DNA of 51,475 nucleotides from Betaproteobacteria bacterium. GTDB taxonomy: Bacteria > Pseudomonadota > Gammaproteobacteria > Burkholderiales > SG8-41. Below, piece after piece: positions 33,786 through 43,163 of this stretch (within the stretch, counting starts at the first letter, position 1; each line of letters opens with the position of its first letter). The notes beneath the pieces are model-generated. The model searched no databases. It was not told the DNA's origin and saw nothing but the letters and a program-made list of their open reading frames with translations. The DNA lies in NCBI GenBank assembly GCA_021732605.1, contig JAKFUS010000003.1, positions 1 to 51,475 on the forward strand, written 5' to 3'. The translations under genes were made by a program, and so were the position numbers.

Positions 33786-34793
33786 TCAGTAATACTTTAC
33801 ATCGTGCTCCTTGATCACTTTGGCCCACAGTGCCGTCTCTTCCACCACGTACTTCTGGAATGCGGCCGGTGACTGGCTGAGTGCGACCGGTATCCTCGCC
33901 TTGGCAAACAGGTCGCGCGTCTGCGGACGCTCGGTCACCTTGACGGTCGCCGCATAGAGCTTGTCAACTGTGGCGCGTGGCGTTGCCGCGGGCAGGAACA
34001 GCCCGATCCAGATATGGCCGCGGATATCCGGGAACCCGACTTCGGCCGTCGTCGGCACCGTGTTGAGTTCGGTCAGCCGTTCCTTGGCAGTCGTCGCGTA
34101 AGCCTTCATCCTGCCGCCGAGCACATAGGGCGTGGCCGTCGCAGCATTGGTGAAATAAAAATGGATTTCGCCGCCCAGTACCGCGGTAATCGTGTCACCC
34201 GCGCCTTTGGTCGGCACATGCAGCATCGTAATGCCGGCCTGTGACATGAAGCGCAGCATGTCGAGATGTGAATAGGCCCCGATCGGGTTGGAGTAATTGA
34301 GCTGTCCCGGGCGCGCTTTGGCATACGCGATCAGTTCCTTGAAATCTTTGGGCGGGAAAGCCGTCCGCGCCACCAGCAGATTGGGGATCGTGCTCAGTAT
34401 GGTGACACCGGTGAGATCTTTCACTGCGTTGTACTTCAGTATCGAGGCAAACCCGGTCGGGTTGATGGCATTGGTCGATACATTACCTACAAGCAGGGTA
34501 TGACCGTCCGGCTGCGCACCGACCACGATTTCAGTACCGAGATTTCCGGATGCCCCCGCGCGGTTGTCCACCACAAAAGCCTGCCCGAGTTCCTCATACA
34601 GCGCGGGCGCGAGTATGCGTGCAATCAGGTCATTGGCGCCGCCAGGCGCAAAGGGCACGACCATTCGCACCGTTTTCGTCGGCCAGCTTTTCGCTTTGGA
34701 ATCAGCACTGTGAACAACACCCTGCATCAACAACAACGCGCCTGCCAGCACAACGCATCCGCCGCACTTGCCAAACTTGCAGTACTTCCGCAT
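33786..34793 (-). CDS. Bug/TctC-family periplasmic solute-binding protein
   Basis: 335 residues. GGAGGAG lies before the ATG at 34793. The N-terminus is Cys-rich before the signal core (GGCVVLAGALLLMQGVVHSA). The ligand loop is VPFAPGGANDLIAR with Asp, followed by VVDNRAGASGNLGTEI and QPDGHTLLVGNVS. It ends with FQKYVVEETALWAKVIKEHD. Divergent from the hydrolase gene at 34904; no enzyme partner on its own strand. Confidence 0.93.
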   Translation of the reverse strand: MRKYCKFGKCGGCVVLAGALLLMQGVVHSADSKAKSWPTKTVRMVVPFAPGGANDLIARILAPALYEELGQAFVVDNRAGASGNLGTEIVVGAQPDGHTLLVGNVSTNAINPTGFASILKYNAVKDLTGVTILSTIPNLLVARTAFPPKDFKELIAYAKARPGQLNYSNPIGAYSHLDMLRFMSQAGITMLHVPTKGAGDTITAVLGGEIHFYFTNAATATPYVLGGRMKAYATTAKERLTELNTVPTTAEVGFPDIRGHIWIGLFLPAATPRATVDKLYAATVKVTERPQTRDLFAKARIPVALSQSPAAFQKYVVEETALWAKVIKEHDVKYY

Positions 34794-34903
34794 GACTTAC
34801 TCCTCCGTGTTGGGAAACGAGTCGCCTGCAGGCGCAGACTTGAAGTCCATCTTCTGGCAAGCTGACCAAGGAAAGCATACTTGGTTTAGGATGACCGCAT
34901 CGC

Positions 34904-35842
34904 ATGAACATCATTCCCCATAGTCGATGGCTGTTCATGGCCTGGCTGGTACTGGCCAGTTGTGCCCTGCCGCCGGACGCCCGCGCACAATCGTCGCGGC
35001 CCACGGCTTTCAGTGATCTGCAGAAACAGTTGCTGGATCAGGACGCCAGTATCAATCGCTTCCGCCAGCGCGGCCCCTTTGCGGTGACCGTGCGACAAGA
35101 CCGCGAACTCCGCCCGACCGCCAAGGAACGCATACTTGCGGATGTTTATCTGGCCTCGCCTGCGGAAAAAGCGCCGCTGGTGATTTTTCTGCATGGTCAT
35201 GACTGCTCAAAGGAAGCGCATGCCAAACAGGCCGCGCACGTCGCCTCCTGGGGCATGCATGCAGTGTCTCTGCAGTTGGCCAAATCCGGGCCGTGGGACG
35301 TCAATGCCAGAGCCCTGGCGCGGATCGTCAATCTGATCCGTCGCTCACCGGGCGTCATCGACAGCCGTATCGATGTGACCCGCATCATCCTCGTCGGCCA
35401 TTCGTTTGGCGGCCACGCGGTGGCCATCGCGATGGCACAGGATGCGCCCATCGCCGGCGGCATCCTGCTCGACCCCGCCTATTTCGGCCGGGCCACACCG
35501 GAATTTCTCTACAAGATCAAAAAACCGGTGATGGTGCTGGGTGCCGATGAAATCCTCCACCCGGTACGTCGCCGCGAATATTTTTACGATTACATCCAGA
35601 GTGATATTGCCGAAGTCTCGATCAAGGATGCGACCCATGAGGATGCGCAGTTTCCCTCGGAGACTTCACTGCAGAATGGCGGTGTTGATGCGGATACGGC
35701 GGAAGAACGGCAGCTCACCTTTGTAAGCGGCATTACCGCGACCGCCTTCAGTCTGTCGGCAACCCGCGGGCTGGACTACGCCTGGTCCAGCCTGCTTGAG
35801 ATGGTCGACAGCGGAAAAATATTCAATCCGAAAAAGAAATGA
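34904..35842 (+). CDS. Secreted alpha/beta hydrolase
   Basis: 312 residues with a signal peptide (LFMAWLVLASCALPPDARAQ). A lipoprotein reading is possible but the LASC is followed by a second cleavage-like site. Core motifs are VIFLHGHD, then GHSFGG as nucleophile elbow with Ser, and LLDPAYF. THEDAQF near the C-terminus is the probable catalytic His. It belongs to the broad dienelactone hydrolase/chlorophyllase-like group. Substrate unknown. Divergent from the Bug gene at 33786. Confidence 0.8.
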   Translation: MNIIPHSRWLFMAWLVLASCALPPDARAQSSRPTAFSDLQKQLLDQDASINRFRQRGPFAVTVRQDRELRPTAKERILADVYLASPAEKAPLVIFLHGHDCSKEAHAKQAAHVASWGMHAVSLQLAKSGPWDVNARALARIVNLIRRSPGVIDSRIDVTRIILVGHSFGGHAVAIAMAQDAPIAGGILLDPAYFGRATPEFLYKIKKPVMVLGADEILHPVRRREYFYDYIQSDIAEVSIKDATHEDAQFPSETSLQNGGVDADTAEERQLTFVSGITATAFSLSATRGLDYAWSSLLEMVDSGKIFNPKKK

Positions 35843-35919
35843 CCCGGTAGTCGGCCAGTTTTTTTAACCTGGGCATCCCGATGCTGCGGCGTGAAATTTT
35901 CACCGGCGGCATACGGCAA

Positions 35920-36120
35920 TCAGTTCACGCCTTGATCCATCCACCGGACGATGAACTCAACCGCCGCACGCTCATCCTCAACATCAAAGATATTTTCGCT
36001 CACCCGATCATCGCAGGTATCCACGACATTAACCTGACGCATGGCGCATTCGGCCTTGCGCCAGGCGATGGGCGGTTGGGGTAATTTTGTGAGGTGCGGG
36101 ATGCGTACCATGGCTTTCAT
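35920..36120 (-). CDS. Small hypothetical protein
   Basis: 66 residues, MKAMVRIPHLTKLPQPPIAW to a C-terminal amphipathic ERAAVEFIVRWMDQGVN. Its codon third positions look like those of real genes nearby. There is no recognised family and no ribosome binding site before the ATG. It occupies the middle of an otherwise empty 400-base gap (35843-36250), in which I saw nothing else. Confidence 0.4.
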   Translation of the reverse strand: MKAMVRIPHLTKLPQPPIAWRKAECAMRQVNVVDTCDDRVSENIFDVEDERAAVEFIVRWMDQGVN

Positions 36121-36250
36121 ACTGCGGGAGGAATGTCGGTATTGCGCAGCATGCGCCCGAATTCGGCACCTCTATGTGCGTAAGCATACATAGTCATTGC
36201 AATTCCCGAAATAATCCGTTGAACCGGCGTTTTGTGTGGTGACGCGCCGC

Positions 36251-37492
36251 TCAACCACGCCCCGGCCCACGGTCGCCGCCCCGCTCCTGCCCCTGGCGTC
36301 CCGGGTTGTCCCGGCGTTGATGGCGATCACCTCGGTCCTGCGCCCCCCGCTCTTGGGCTTGTTGCGGCAGCGGTGCCGGCTGCAAGCGCGTGGCTTCCTG
36401 CCGCTGCTGTTGCTGCTGTTGCTGCTGTTGCCGCTCATGCTGCCGCTCTTGCAATACCGCCGCGCGTTGGTGAGGCAGGACTTGCATGCCTTCCGGTTTG
36501 CGTAACTCCTCGCGTTGCGGCGGTACGCGGGAAACATCGGGCCGGCTCTGCGGTTCAGCACGCCGCTCATCCCGCGACTGCGGCGGTTGTGGCCGCTGCT
36601 CCTGCGCAACTGGCGCACGCTGTTGCGGCAATACTTGCAAGGGCTCGGATCGCCGCGTCTCTTCGCGATCGCGATGCTGGCGATGTTCACGCTGGAAATC
36701 CGGACGGTTATGCGGTTCGGACTGCGCACGCCGTTCCATGTCCTGTCGCGGCTGCGCGCGCTGCTGGGGCAATACCTGCAGAGGCTCGCCGCGCCGCAAC
36801 TCTTCTCGCTCACGGTGCGGGCGTTGTTCGCGCTGGAAATCTGGACTGTGCTGCGCAGGACGGTGCTGCACACCGGGATGGGCATGCGCCTGCTGCCGCG
36901 ACGGGGTCCGATCGTGATGGCGCTCCCGCACCACATGGTCACGCGGCTGGTAGTGATAATGCTCGTGACGGATCACCCGTTGATAGTCCTGCCGCGGATA
37001 ACGATCGCCGTGATAGTGCCGCTGATACACCGGCAAGGGCGCGGGCGCATAAACAACGCGGCGATCCCAGCGATCCCAGCCGTGGTGATACCGCGTCCAG
37101 CGCGGACCCCAGTACAATTCCCAGCGCGGCGGCGCATTGAGCAACCAGCCGTGGAAATACACCGGTGGCACCGCGTAGTAACGCACGGGCACACGCAACA
37201 CAAACAGCGGCACGTCGTCGGGCTCGACAAGATCCCAGGGGCCGTTGTACCAGGAGCTCATATACCAGCGATCATCCTGGTAGACCCAGTACAGGCCGTC
37301 ATAAAAGAAATAGTTCGCCTGCACGTTCGGCGCGTAATACACCGGGTAACCGGGCACCAGTTCAAGTTCCGGATATACCGGCTGGTGCACGCCGATGCTC
37401 ACGCCGGGAATCGAAACCGTAACGCTGACCTGGGCCATGCCCGGAGTGATTGTTCCCAGCAGTATCGACAACGCAATGAGTGCGTGGCGCAT
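36251..37492 (-). CDS. Secreted Tyr/Trp-rich protein with Gln/Arg-rich repeat tail
   Basis: 413 residues from the ATG at 37492 (MRHALIALSILLG), a better start than one 11 codons upstream. A signal peptide ends near TPGMAQ. Residues about 20-180 are aromatic (YVYYAPNVQANYFFYDGLYW, WYNGPWDLVEPDDVP), like YXWXX-repeat proteins of the periplasm. The tail holds three imperfect repeats around EPLQVLPQQRA, spaced about 45-55 residues, and a run of nine Gln. Such tails are disordered. Part of an envelope group with the next two genes. Function unknown. Confidence 0.75.
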   Translation of the reverse strand: MRHALIALSILLGTITPGMAQVSVTVSIPGVSIGVHQPVYPELELVPGYPVYYAPNVQANYFFYDGLYWVYQDDRWYMSSWYNGPWDLVEPDDVPLFVLRVPVRYYAVPPVYFHGWLLNAPPRWELYWGPRWTRYHHGWDRWDRRVVYAPAPLPVYQRHYHGDRYPRQDYQRVIRHEHYHYQPRDHVVRERHHDRTPSRQQAHAHPGVQHRPAQHSPDFQREQRPHREREELRRGEPLQVLPQQRAQPRQDMERRAQSEPHNRPDFQREHRQHRDREETRRSEPLQVLPQQRAPVAQEQRPQPPQSRDERRAEPQSRPDVSRVPPQREELRKPEGMQVLPHQRAAVLQERQHERQQQQQQQQQRQEATRLQPAPLPQQAQERGAQDRGDRHQRRDNPGRQGQERGGDRGPGRG

Positions 37493-37556
37493 GGTAATTC
37501 TCCAGCTCATGTTTAAACACAACACTCCGGACTGCCCGCCTTAATGGATCCAGGGC

Positions 37557-37784
37557 TTAGCGGTGCCCGCGACCACGATGGCCGCCATGGCCATGACCGC
37601 GTCCGCCGTGAAACCCGAAGCGAACCGAAGGCCCGTAGTAGACCGGGGGACCGTAATAGACCGGTGCGGGTGCGTACACCACGGGCGCCGGTTCGTAATA
37701 GCCCTGCTGCACCGGCACAGCCACACATCCGCTCAACACCGTCAGTGCTGACACGGTCAACATCACTTTGATTGGGGTTTTCAT
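37557..37784 (-). CDS. Small lipoprotein with Pro/Tyr/Gly/His-rich tail
   Basis: 75 residues from the ATG at 37784, preceded by AAGGAGA. The lipobox is VLSGC. The mature chain is low complexity: QQGYYEPAPVVYAPAP, YYGPPVYYG, then a Gly/His/Arg-rich end (HGGRGHGHGGHRGRGH) which could bind metal. Same strand as its neighbours; a likely envelope protein of unknown function. Confidence 0.75.
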   Translation of the reverse strand: MKTPIKVMLTVSALTVLSGCVAVPVQQGYYEPAPVVYAPAPVYYGPPVYYGPSVRFGFHGGRGHGHGGHRGRGHR

Positions 37785-37893
37785 GTTCGAGTTCTCCTTG
37801 TGCCTATTGGACATGCGCCGGTGCCCGGCTGTCCCGCAGGTTTTTGTAAGAGTTTGTTAACGGCATCGGTCGCGAAGTGCTGATTCCGCCAAG

Positions 37894-37925
37894 AAAACGG
37901 GGATAACCTGCGCTGCCCCCGTTTT
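37894..37925. terminator. Intrinsic terminator after the Spy-like gene
   Basis: AAAACGGGG and CCCCGTTTT arms around 14 bases. It lies just past the stop of the gene at 37949 (minus strand) and ends that transcript. Confidence 0.85.
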
Positions 37926-37948
37926 TGTTGCCGTCAGACGACAGTCGG

Positions 37949-38488
37949 TTACGCCCTGCCGTGACCGCCGTGGTGGCCGCCGTTCCGACCATTCCCACCG
38001 TGTTTGCGGCCCTGCCCCGCCAGCACCTTGTCAGCGACCTGCTGCTGCTCGGGTGACAGCGCCGCGTAAAGCGGTTTCTGCACGGTGAGGCGTTCACCGA
38101 TCCGCACTGAGGCTGCAGCCATGAAAGCCTGCTGGCGCTCCAGCCGCTCGATGGCGGTCGGGCGTTTGCGCTCGGTGTTGGCTGCCATTTTTGCGCGGTG
38201 TTCCTGCATCCGCACATCGGCCTCTTTGGCCTGCTTGCGCATCACACCGGCGAAGTTGTCCCACTGCGTTTGCTGCGCGTTGGTGATTTTCAGCGCGGTC
38301 TTGATGTAGGCCAGGCGCGCTTCGATGCGTTCACTGGGCAGACTGAAAGCCTGTTTGCCGTGGTGAAAGCCTTTCGCATGCTGGCCTTGGGTGGCACCGG
38401 GTGCCGGATTGGCGGTTTGCGCCATGGTCTGCGGCACGGCAGTGGCAAATCCCGCAGCAATCAGCGCACTCATCATCAACTTGTTCAT
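37949..38488 (-). CDS. Spy/CpxP-like LTXXQ periplasmic protein
   Basis: 179 residues from the ATG at 38488, preceded by TGGAGA. Signal peptide MMSALIAAGFATAVPQTMAQ. The mature protein is helical with two LTxxQ-like repeats (KITNAQQTQWDNFAGVM, LSPEQQQVADKVL), as in Spy and CpxP, which act as periplasmic chaperones or stress sensors. The C-terminus is Gly/His-rich (GRKHGGNGRNGGHHGG), as in some metal-responsive members. Flanked by terminators on both sides, so transcribed alone. Confidence 0.85.
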   Translation of the reverse strand: MNKLMMSALIAAGFATAVPQTMAQTANPAPGATQGQHAKGFHHGKQAFSLPSERIEARLAYIKTALKITNAQQTQWDNFAGVMRKQAKEADVRMQEHRAKMAANTERKRPTAIERLERQQAFMAAASVRIGERLTVQKPLYAALSPEQQQVADKVLAGQGRKHGGNGRNGGHHGGHGRA

Positions 38489-38668
38489 TATTGATCTCCA
38501 GGATGGTTGAACCATATTCATTCCGCCCGATATGAGCGGCTCTGTTCAATCAGAGTGACCTGCAGCCGTGCCCGTTCCTCGTGGTTGTGTAAACAATCGT
38601 TACAAACGTAACCCGCGGCAACGGCGCGGATTCGATGTGCCGCCGGAAATTTCTGAAATCCAGAAAGA

Positions 38669-38693
38669 AAACGGGGGCTGCTCGCCCCCGTTT
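38669..38693. terminator. Intrinsic terminator after the Bug gene
   Basis: AAACGGGGGC and GCCCCCGTTT arms around five bases, with A and T runs on either side; it ends the minus-strand transcript from the gene at 38722. Confidence 0.9.
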
Positions 38694-38721
38694 ATTTCCC
38701 TTGCGGTGTATCACCCGTGGG

Positions 38722-39711
38722 TTAGTCGGCCTTGATGTTGGCGTCCTTGACGACTTTCGCCCACTTCGCAAGTTCGCTCTTGATGTGCGCGGCAAACGCT
38801 TCCGGGGTGCCGCCGGTGGCATCGAGGCCCTGGCGTTTCAGGCTGTCGATGACATCCTTGGCGCGCAGCGCTTCATTGATGCCGGCATTCAGTTTCGCCG
38901 TCACCGCCACCGGGGATTTGGCTGGCAGCAGTACGCCATACCACGAAGTCATCTCGAAACCCGGATAGCCCAGTTCAGCAATGGTCGGATATTCAGGTGC
39001 GAGTTGCGAGCGCACAGCGCCGGTGACGCCGATCGGCGTGAGCTTGCCGGACTTAACCTGCGGCAGCACCGAGGTGATACTGCCGAACACCGCCTGTACT
39101 TCACCGCCGAGGATCGCGGCCGTGGCCGGTCCACCGCCTTTATACGGCACATGGACCATGTTGATGCCCGCGCGCGCCTTGAACAATTCTGCTGCCAGAT
39201 GCAGCGGTGATCCATTACCGGCGGAGGCATAGTTGATCTTGCCGGGATTGGCTTTGGCGTAGATCACAAAGTCCCTGAGATTTTTTGACGGCACAGAGGG
39301 ATGCAGTACCAGCATGTATTGACCCGCAGCCACCAGCGCGACTGGCACAAAATCCTTCACTGAATCGTAGGGCACCTTGGTCAGCGCAGGGCTGATTGCC
39401 ACCGGTCCGATAAACGCCAGCAGCAGGGTGTAACCGTCGGGGTTGGCACGCGCCACGGTTTCGTTGGCGATAATGCCGCCGCCACCCGCGCGATTGTCGA
39501 CAACGAACTGCTGGTTCATGCGCTCGCCGAGTTTCTGCGCAAGGATGCGCGCGACCGCATCGCTGCCACCGCCGGGCGGATTGGGTACCAAGAGACGCAC
39601 CGGGCGCGCAGGGTAGTCATCACCGGCGGCAGCCTGAGCCTGCGGTGCGAGCAGCGCCAGCAGCACGGCACTGACGCCGAGAATATTATATAAATACTTG
39701 ATTTTAAACAT
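38722..39711 (-). CDS. Bug/TctC-family periplasmic solute-binding protein
   Basis: 329 residues. GGGAG precedes the ATG at 39711. Signal peptide ends near AQAAAGDDYPAR. The ligand loop is VPNPPGGGSDAVAR with Asp, then VVDNRAGGGGIIANET and NPDGYTLLLAF. Its C-terminus is HIKSELAKWAKVVKDANIK. It follows the MmgE/PrpD gene by 20 nt on the same strand, forming an uptake-enzyme pair, and ends at a strong terminator. Confidence 0.94.
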   Translation of the reverse strand: MFKIKYLYNILGVSAVLLALLAPQAQAAAGDDYPARPVRLLVPNPPGGGSDAVARILAQKLGERMNQQFVVDNRAGGGGIIANETVARANPDGYTLLLAFIGPVAISPALTKVPYDSVKDFVPVALVAAGQYMLVLHPSVPSKNLRDFVIYAKANPGKINYASAGNGSPLHLAAELFKARAGINMVHVPYKGGGPATAAILGGEVQAVFGSITSVLPQVKSGKLTPIGVTGAVRSQLAPEYPTIAELGYPGFEMTSWYGVLLPAKSPVAVTAKLNAGINEALRAKDVIDSLKRQGLDATGGTPEAFAAHIKSELAKWAKVVKDANIKAD

Positions 39712-39731
39712 ATTTAAACTCCCGATCCACG

Positions 39732-41100
39732 TTACTTTATTTGCGTCAACTTGAACAGTGGTTTCATCTCCGTCATCTGCTCAAGGCTCCACAGTTGCTT
39801 CAGCAGCGCATCGAGTTGCGCCTTCGGCATCTGCTCGCCCGCGAGTGAGCGGAATTTTTCTTCGATCTCGGCATCCGACATCGGGTTCTTCGGATGGCCG
39901 CGATGGTACTCAACGCGTATGGCTTCGCGTTTGCCGTCCTTCATCACCACGTCCATGTCGCAGAGCATGGCTTCGGGTTCGCGGCTGTTGGCTTCTTCCG
40001 ACACGGTACATTTGATTTTGGCCACCAGCGCCAGCAATGCGGGATCATGCAGGTACGGATCGTCGAAGTACTTGATGTCGATGACGCCGTACTTGAGTGC
40101 AACACCAGCGGTGTACGGCATACTGTGATCCGCGGTTTCGCGATTGGCCGGCGTCCATTTGTCAGGGTCGCCCGCCATCATTTCAATCGCGGTGTGCAGC
40201 GTGCGCACGTGGATCTCGGCAATGTCATCGACGTTTTTAACGCGCGAACGCGCTTCAAGCGCCGCGTGCACCACGGATTGCGAATACTGGCCCAGTGGAT
40301 AACGTTTGATCAGGCAATCCATGATCCTGAACCCGGTCTGGCCTTTGCCGCCGAAGGGCGCGAGCTCGAAGGGTTTGCGGGTCACGGCGACAAAATAACC
40401 GCCGCGGCCTTCGAACACCGGCGACGGTCCGGTCATGCCGCGTTGGGCCATCTGCGCGAAAAAAATCGCGTTGCGGCTGGCCGTTGGCATAAGCGCAGCC
40501 CTTCCACATCGACACGTTGCCGATGCGCGTCTGATAGAGCGCGACATTGGCGGCGACGGTGATGCTCAAGGCAGTTGCAATCTGTGCGCGGTCGAGTCCC
40601 ATCAGCCTTGCCGCGCCGAGCACGCTCGCCATTGCACCGATGGTGGTGTGATCGATGCCCATCGGTTTGAAATTGACGATGTCGCACATGCGGCAGAACA
40701 TTTCGTAGGCGATGACCGTGGCGACGATCAGGTCGCGGCCTCCCGCCTTGCCGATTTCTGCCGCCGACAGCAGCGCAGCGATGCTGTCGCTGGGGTGGCC
40801 GGCCTCGCGGCCGATGTAGCCGTCGTTGAAATCAAGATAACGCAGCATCACGCCATTGGCGAACACCGCGAGATCGGGACTGGTCTGCTGCCCGGTACAG
40901 AGCATGGTCGCCGGCTCCGTGCTGATGACGGTGGCGGCCTGTGCCAGCGCGATGCGCGTCGGTTCGCTGTCATAACCGCCGAGCGCACAGCCGATGGAAT
41001 CGACAATCATCCGCTTCGTCTGGTGGATCACCGCAGGCGGCAGGTCTTCGTACTGCAGGTCGGCCGCATACGCGCCGAGGGTTTCTGCGAGAGTGGTCAT
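39732..41100 (-). pseudogene. MmgE/PrpD-family dehydratase with a frameshift
   Basis: The first frame runs from the ATG at 41100 (MTTLAETLGAYAADLQYEDL) through SIGCALGGYDSEPTR, IGREAGHPSDSIAALLSAAE and GNVSMWKGCAYAN. It then leaves the family at about 40481. The second frame carries on with ASRNAIFFAQMAQRGMTGPS, FGGKGQTGFRIMDCLIKRYP and the usual end. One extra G in AACGGCCAGC restores the frame if removed. The joined product is about 456 residues, normal for PrpD-like 2-methylcitrate or aconitate-type dehydratases. Either a recent pseudogene or a sequencing error. It precedes a Bug gene by 20 nt. Confidence 0.85.
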
Positions 41101-41237
41101 TCAGTTCAGTCAATGAAGAAGTGCAAAGAAAAACGAAAACAGCGGCTATTGTAATGACTGGCAGATGTGATGCATGAGGGCATTGCAGCCCGCTCCGCTG
41201 ATTTTCCGCCAGGACCAGTGCGGCGCCCACAGCGCGA

Positions 41238-41741
41238 CTACTTGATCTTCTTGTCTTCCCGCTTCGCTTCAGCCATGGCCTCAGGCTCGAGTTCTTCAGC
41301 CGCCCGGTTGAGATAGACGAATACACCCCAGGCCGCGAGCAGGATGCCGGTCGCGCCGAGAAGACTTGCGGCATACATCAGGTGCGCCAGGTCTTCGTGC
41401 ACTGCTTTGAAGGTGGCCACCAGTCCTTCGATGGCGAGTGCAACGATGACAACGACAAAAAACCGCGACAGGAATCGTCGCACCCGGGTGGGCGCACTGA
41501 TGTTGGCGTCCCGTATGACTTCTTCTTCGGCAATGGTCTGCGCGATCTGCAGCGCGACGACCGCCGCGGCCAGCAGTCCGACCGCCTCGATAATGGCTTG
41601 GGCAGCCAGACCATCAAGGCCACCGGCAAAAGCCTGCCAGCCCATACGGGTGGAAATGGCGATGAGCATCAGCGCCGCGCAGGCGAAGAGCGCGGCTATC
41701 AGCGCATGAACAACCCAGAACAAACGCATGAAAGGTTTCAT
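41238..41741 (-). CDS. Four-segment membrane protein, unknown function
   Basis: 167 residues. Hydrophobic segments at about 7-30, 45-68, 90-112 and 120-145; the last 20 residues are charged (EELEPEAMAEAKREDKKIK) and cytoplasmic. No family recognised. It stands between the MmgE/PrpD gene and the DUF3500 gene on the same strand, with no clear operon link. Confidence 0.7.
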   Translation of the reverse strand: MKPFMRLFWVVHALIAALFACAALMLIAISTRMGWQAFAGGLDGLAAQAIIEAVGLLAAAVVALQIAQTIAEEEVIRDANISAPTRVRRFLSRFFVVVIVALAIEGLVATFKAVHEDLAHLMYAASLLGATGILLAAWGVFVYLNRAAEELEPEAMAEAKREDKKIK

Positions 41742-41854
41742 TCAGGGGATAGTGGCACAGAAATACGACTCAGGGTACCGGAGCTGCTTTTCCGCGTCAT
41801 TCAAAACGGCGGCGCCATAAAAATCCGGCGCCCTGAGCTTTGATTTACCGCGGT

Positions 41855-43045
41855 TTATTTTCCTGCAGCCGCACCATGGATGTGGCGTAGATGGTGCTGT
41901 CGCAGCAGGTCCTTGCCATAGTCGTTGCCGTTAGGTGTGCGCACGACGGTGTGGATGTGATTGCGTGTGGGCGTGTCTGATTTGGCGAGTGCAATCGGCC
42001 GTTGGTGGTCAAATTCGATCAGGATCACCGGGCTCTGGATGCGGTAATAAAAAACGCCGTCCGCTTCGGTGCTGCCGATCCAGCCGAACCAGGTCTCGTT
42101 CAGGTGTTTGCGTACTTCCGACATCCTCACCCTGGCGTGCCCTTCCTTCATGTTGTTTACGTATTCTTCAATCACGCCGAGCAGCAGCGCCTGCTTCGGG
42201 ATGCCCAGTTCCGCGGCGCGTATGCCGGCGTAATCGAGCACGAGATTGTCCCTGTACGCGGCGCTCAGCAGGTCTTCACCAGCCTTGTTCTTGCGAATCC
42301 GCGCACCCGCCTGCTCCGCGGCATTGAGCGCTTTCATCAGCGCGAGGCCCTTGTCCTGCTCGGGCTGCATGATTTCGGTGCCCTTGAATTTTCCGCCCTC
42401 GGCCCTGACTGGTTCGGAACCCATGAACACCGGGGTCATCACCACCTGATCGCCGAGCACGAAGTAATTGATGATCACGTGGTGGCCGTCAAGCTGCCAG
42501 CCCCAGGGCTGGGTCGCCGAGGGCTCGCCCATGATGGTGATCCAGTAAAACCATTCGCTGTATTCCTCAAAGTTACCGGACAGCTCGCCGAGTGTGCCGT
42601 TCAGGTTCATCACGTCACGGGTCTGCTTCAGGCCCTTGGCGCTGAGGCTCTCGCGCATCAGGTCGAGCGCGAGCTTGCGCTGTGCCTCGCTCATTTCAAA
42701 AAAACCCATGCCCTGGCGCGTCGCGAAGTGGCGGTTGTCCCACTGCCGCCATTCATCGTCGGTAACGGGAAACAGGGTTTTCCTGCGCTGCGCCCCGTCA
42801 AGACTCGTCACAAATGCGGCGGCAGCCTTGCGCACCGGCTCGGTAGTTACACCGGTCTGCGCCAGCGCGAACAGTCCCGGCACGACTTTGCCGTCGGTGG
42901 TGACGCCCTTGAACGGCTCCGCCCACAGGCCCGGGCTGATGGCACGCAGTTTCACCGGCGCACGAAAGATATCGGGCGCGGCAACCGCGATGGCGGTAAC
43001 CAGCAGTGTTGCGACTGCGGCTGCGCTCAGAATTTTTCTGTTCAT
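41855..43045 (-). CDS. DUF3500 secreted protein
   Basis: 396 residues with a signal peptide ([18 protein letters not shown]). Typical DUF3500 blocks are [60 protein letters not shown], and the C-terminal IEFDHQRPI with [19 protein letters not shown]. The family is widespread, secreted and of unknown function, though the conserved His and Asp suggest a hydrolase. Single gene. Confidence 0.85.
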   Translation of the reverse strand: MNRKILSAAAVATLLVTAIAVAAPDIFRAPVKLRAISPGLWAEPFKGVTTDGKVVPGLFALAQTGVTTEPVRKAAAAFVTSLDGAQRRKTLFPVTDDEWRQWDNRHFATRQGMGFFEMSEAQRKLALDLMRESLSAKGLKQTRDVMNLNGTLGELSGNFEEYSEWFYWITIMGEPSATQPWGWQLDGHHVIINYFVLGDQVVMTPVFMGSEPVRAEGGKFKGTEIMQPEQDKGLALMKALNAAEQAGARIRKNKAGEDLLSAAYRDNLVLDYAGIRAAELGIPKQALLLGVIEEYVNNMKEGHARVRMSEVRKHLNETWFGWIGSTEADGVFYYRIQSPVILIEFDHQRPIALAKSDTPTRNHIHTVVRTPNGNDYGKDLLRQHHLRHIHGAAAGK

Positions 43046-43163
43046 GATTTGCCCTCATTTCTCATCCGTTTCAAAACTGCAAACAAGCCTGCGAAAGCCG
43101 GCCATTACCAACGCTCCCGATGGGATTCGGCGAAAATCATAAGCTATTGTTTTTATTGCTAAT

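Noticed and set aside
35881-36084. 67-codon plus-strand frame in the 36 kb gap
   Set aside because: Codon pattern is poorer than the minus frame covering the same bases.
36380-36440. Trinucleotide run (Gln codons) as a possible unstable microsatellite
   Set aside because: Mostly mixed CAG/CAA-type codons within one gene; only its protein-level repeat is reported.
36232-37525. Several open frames antisense to the repeat-tail protein, one very Ala-rich, one Leu-rich
   Set aside because: Produced by CAG-type repeats read in other frames; the minus frame has a signal peptide and family-like head.
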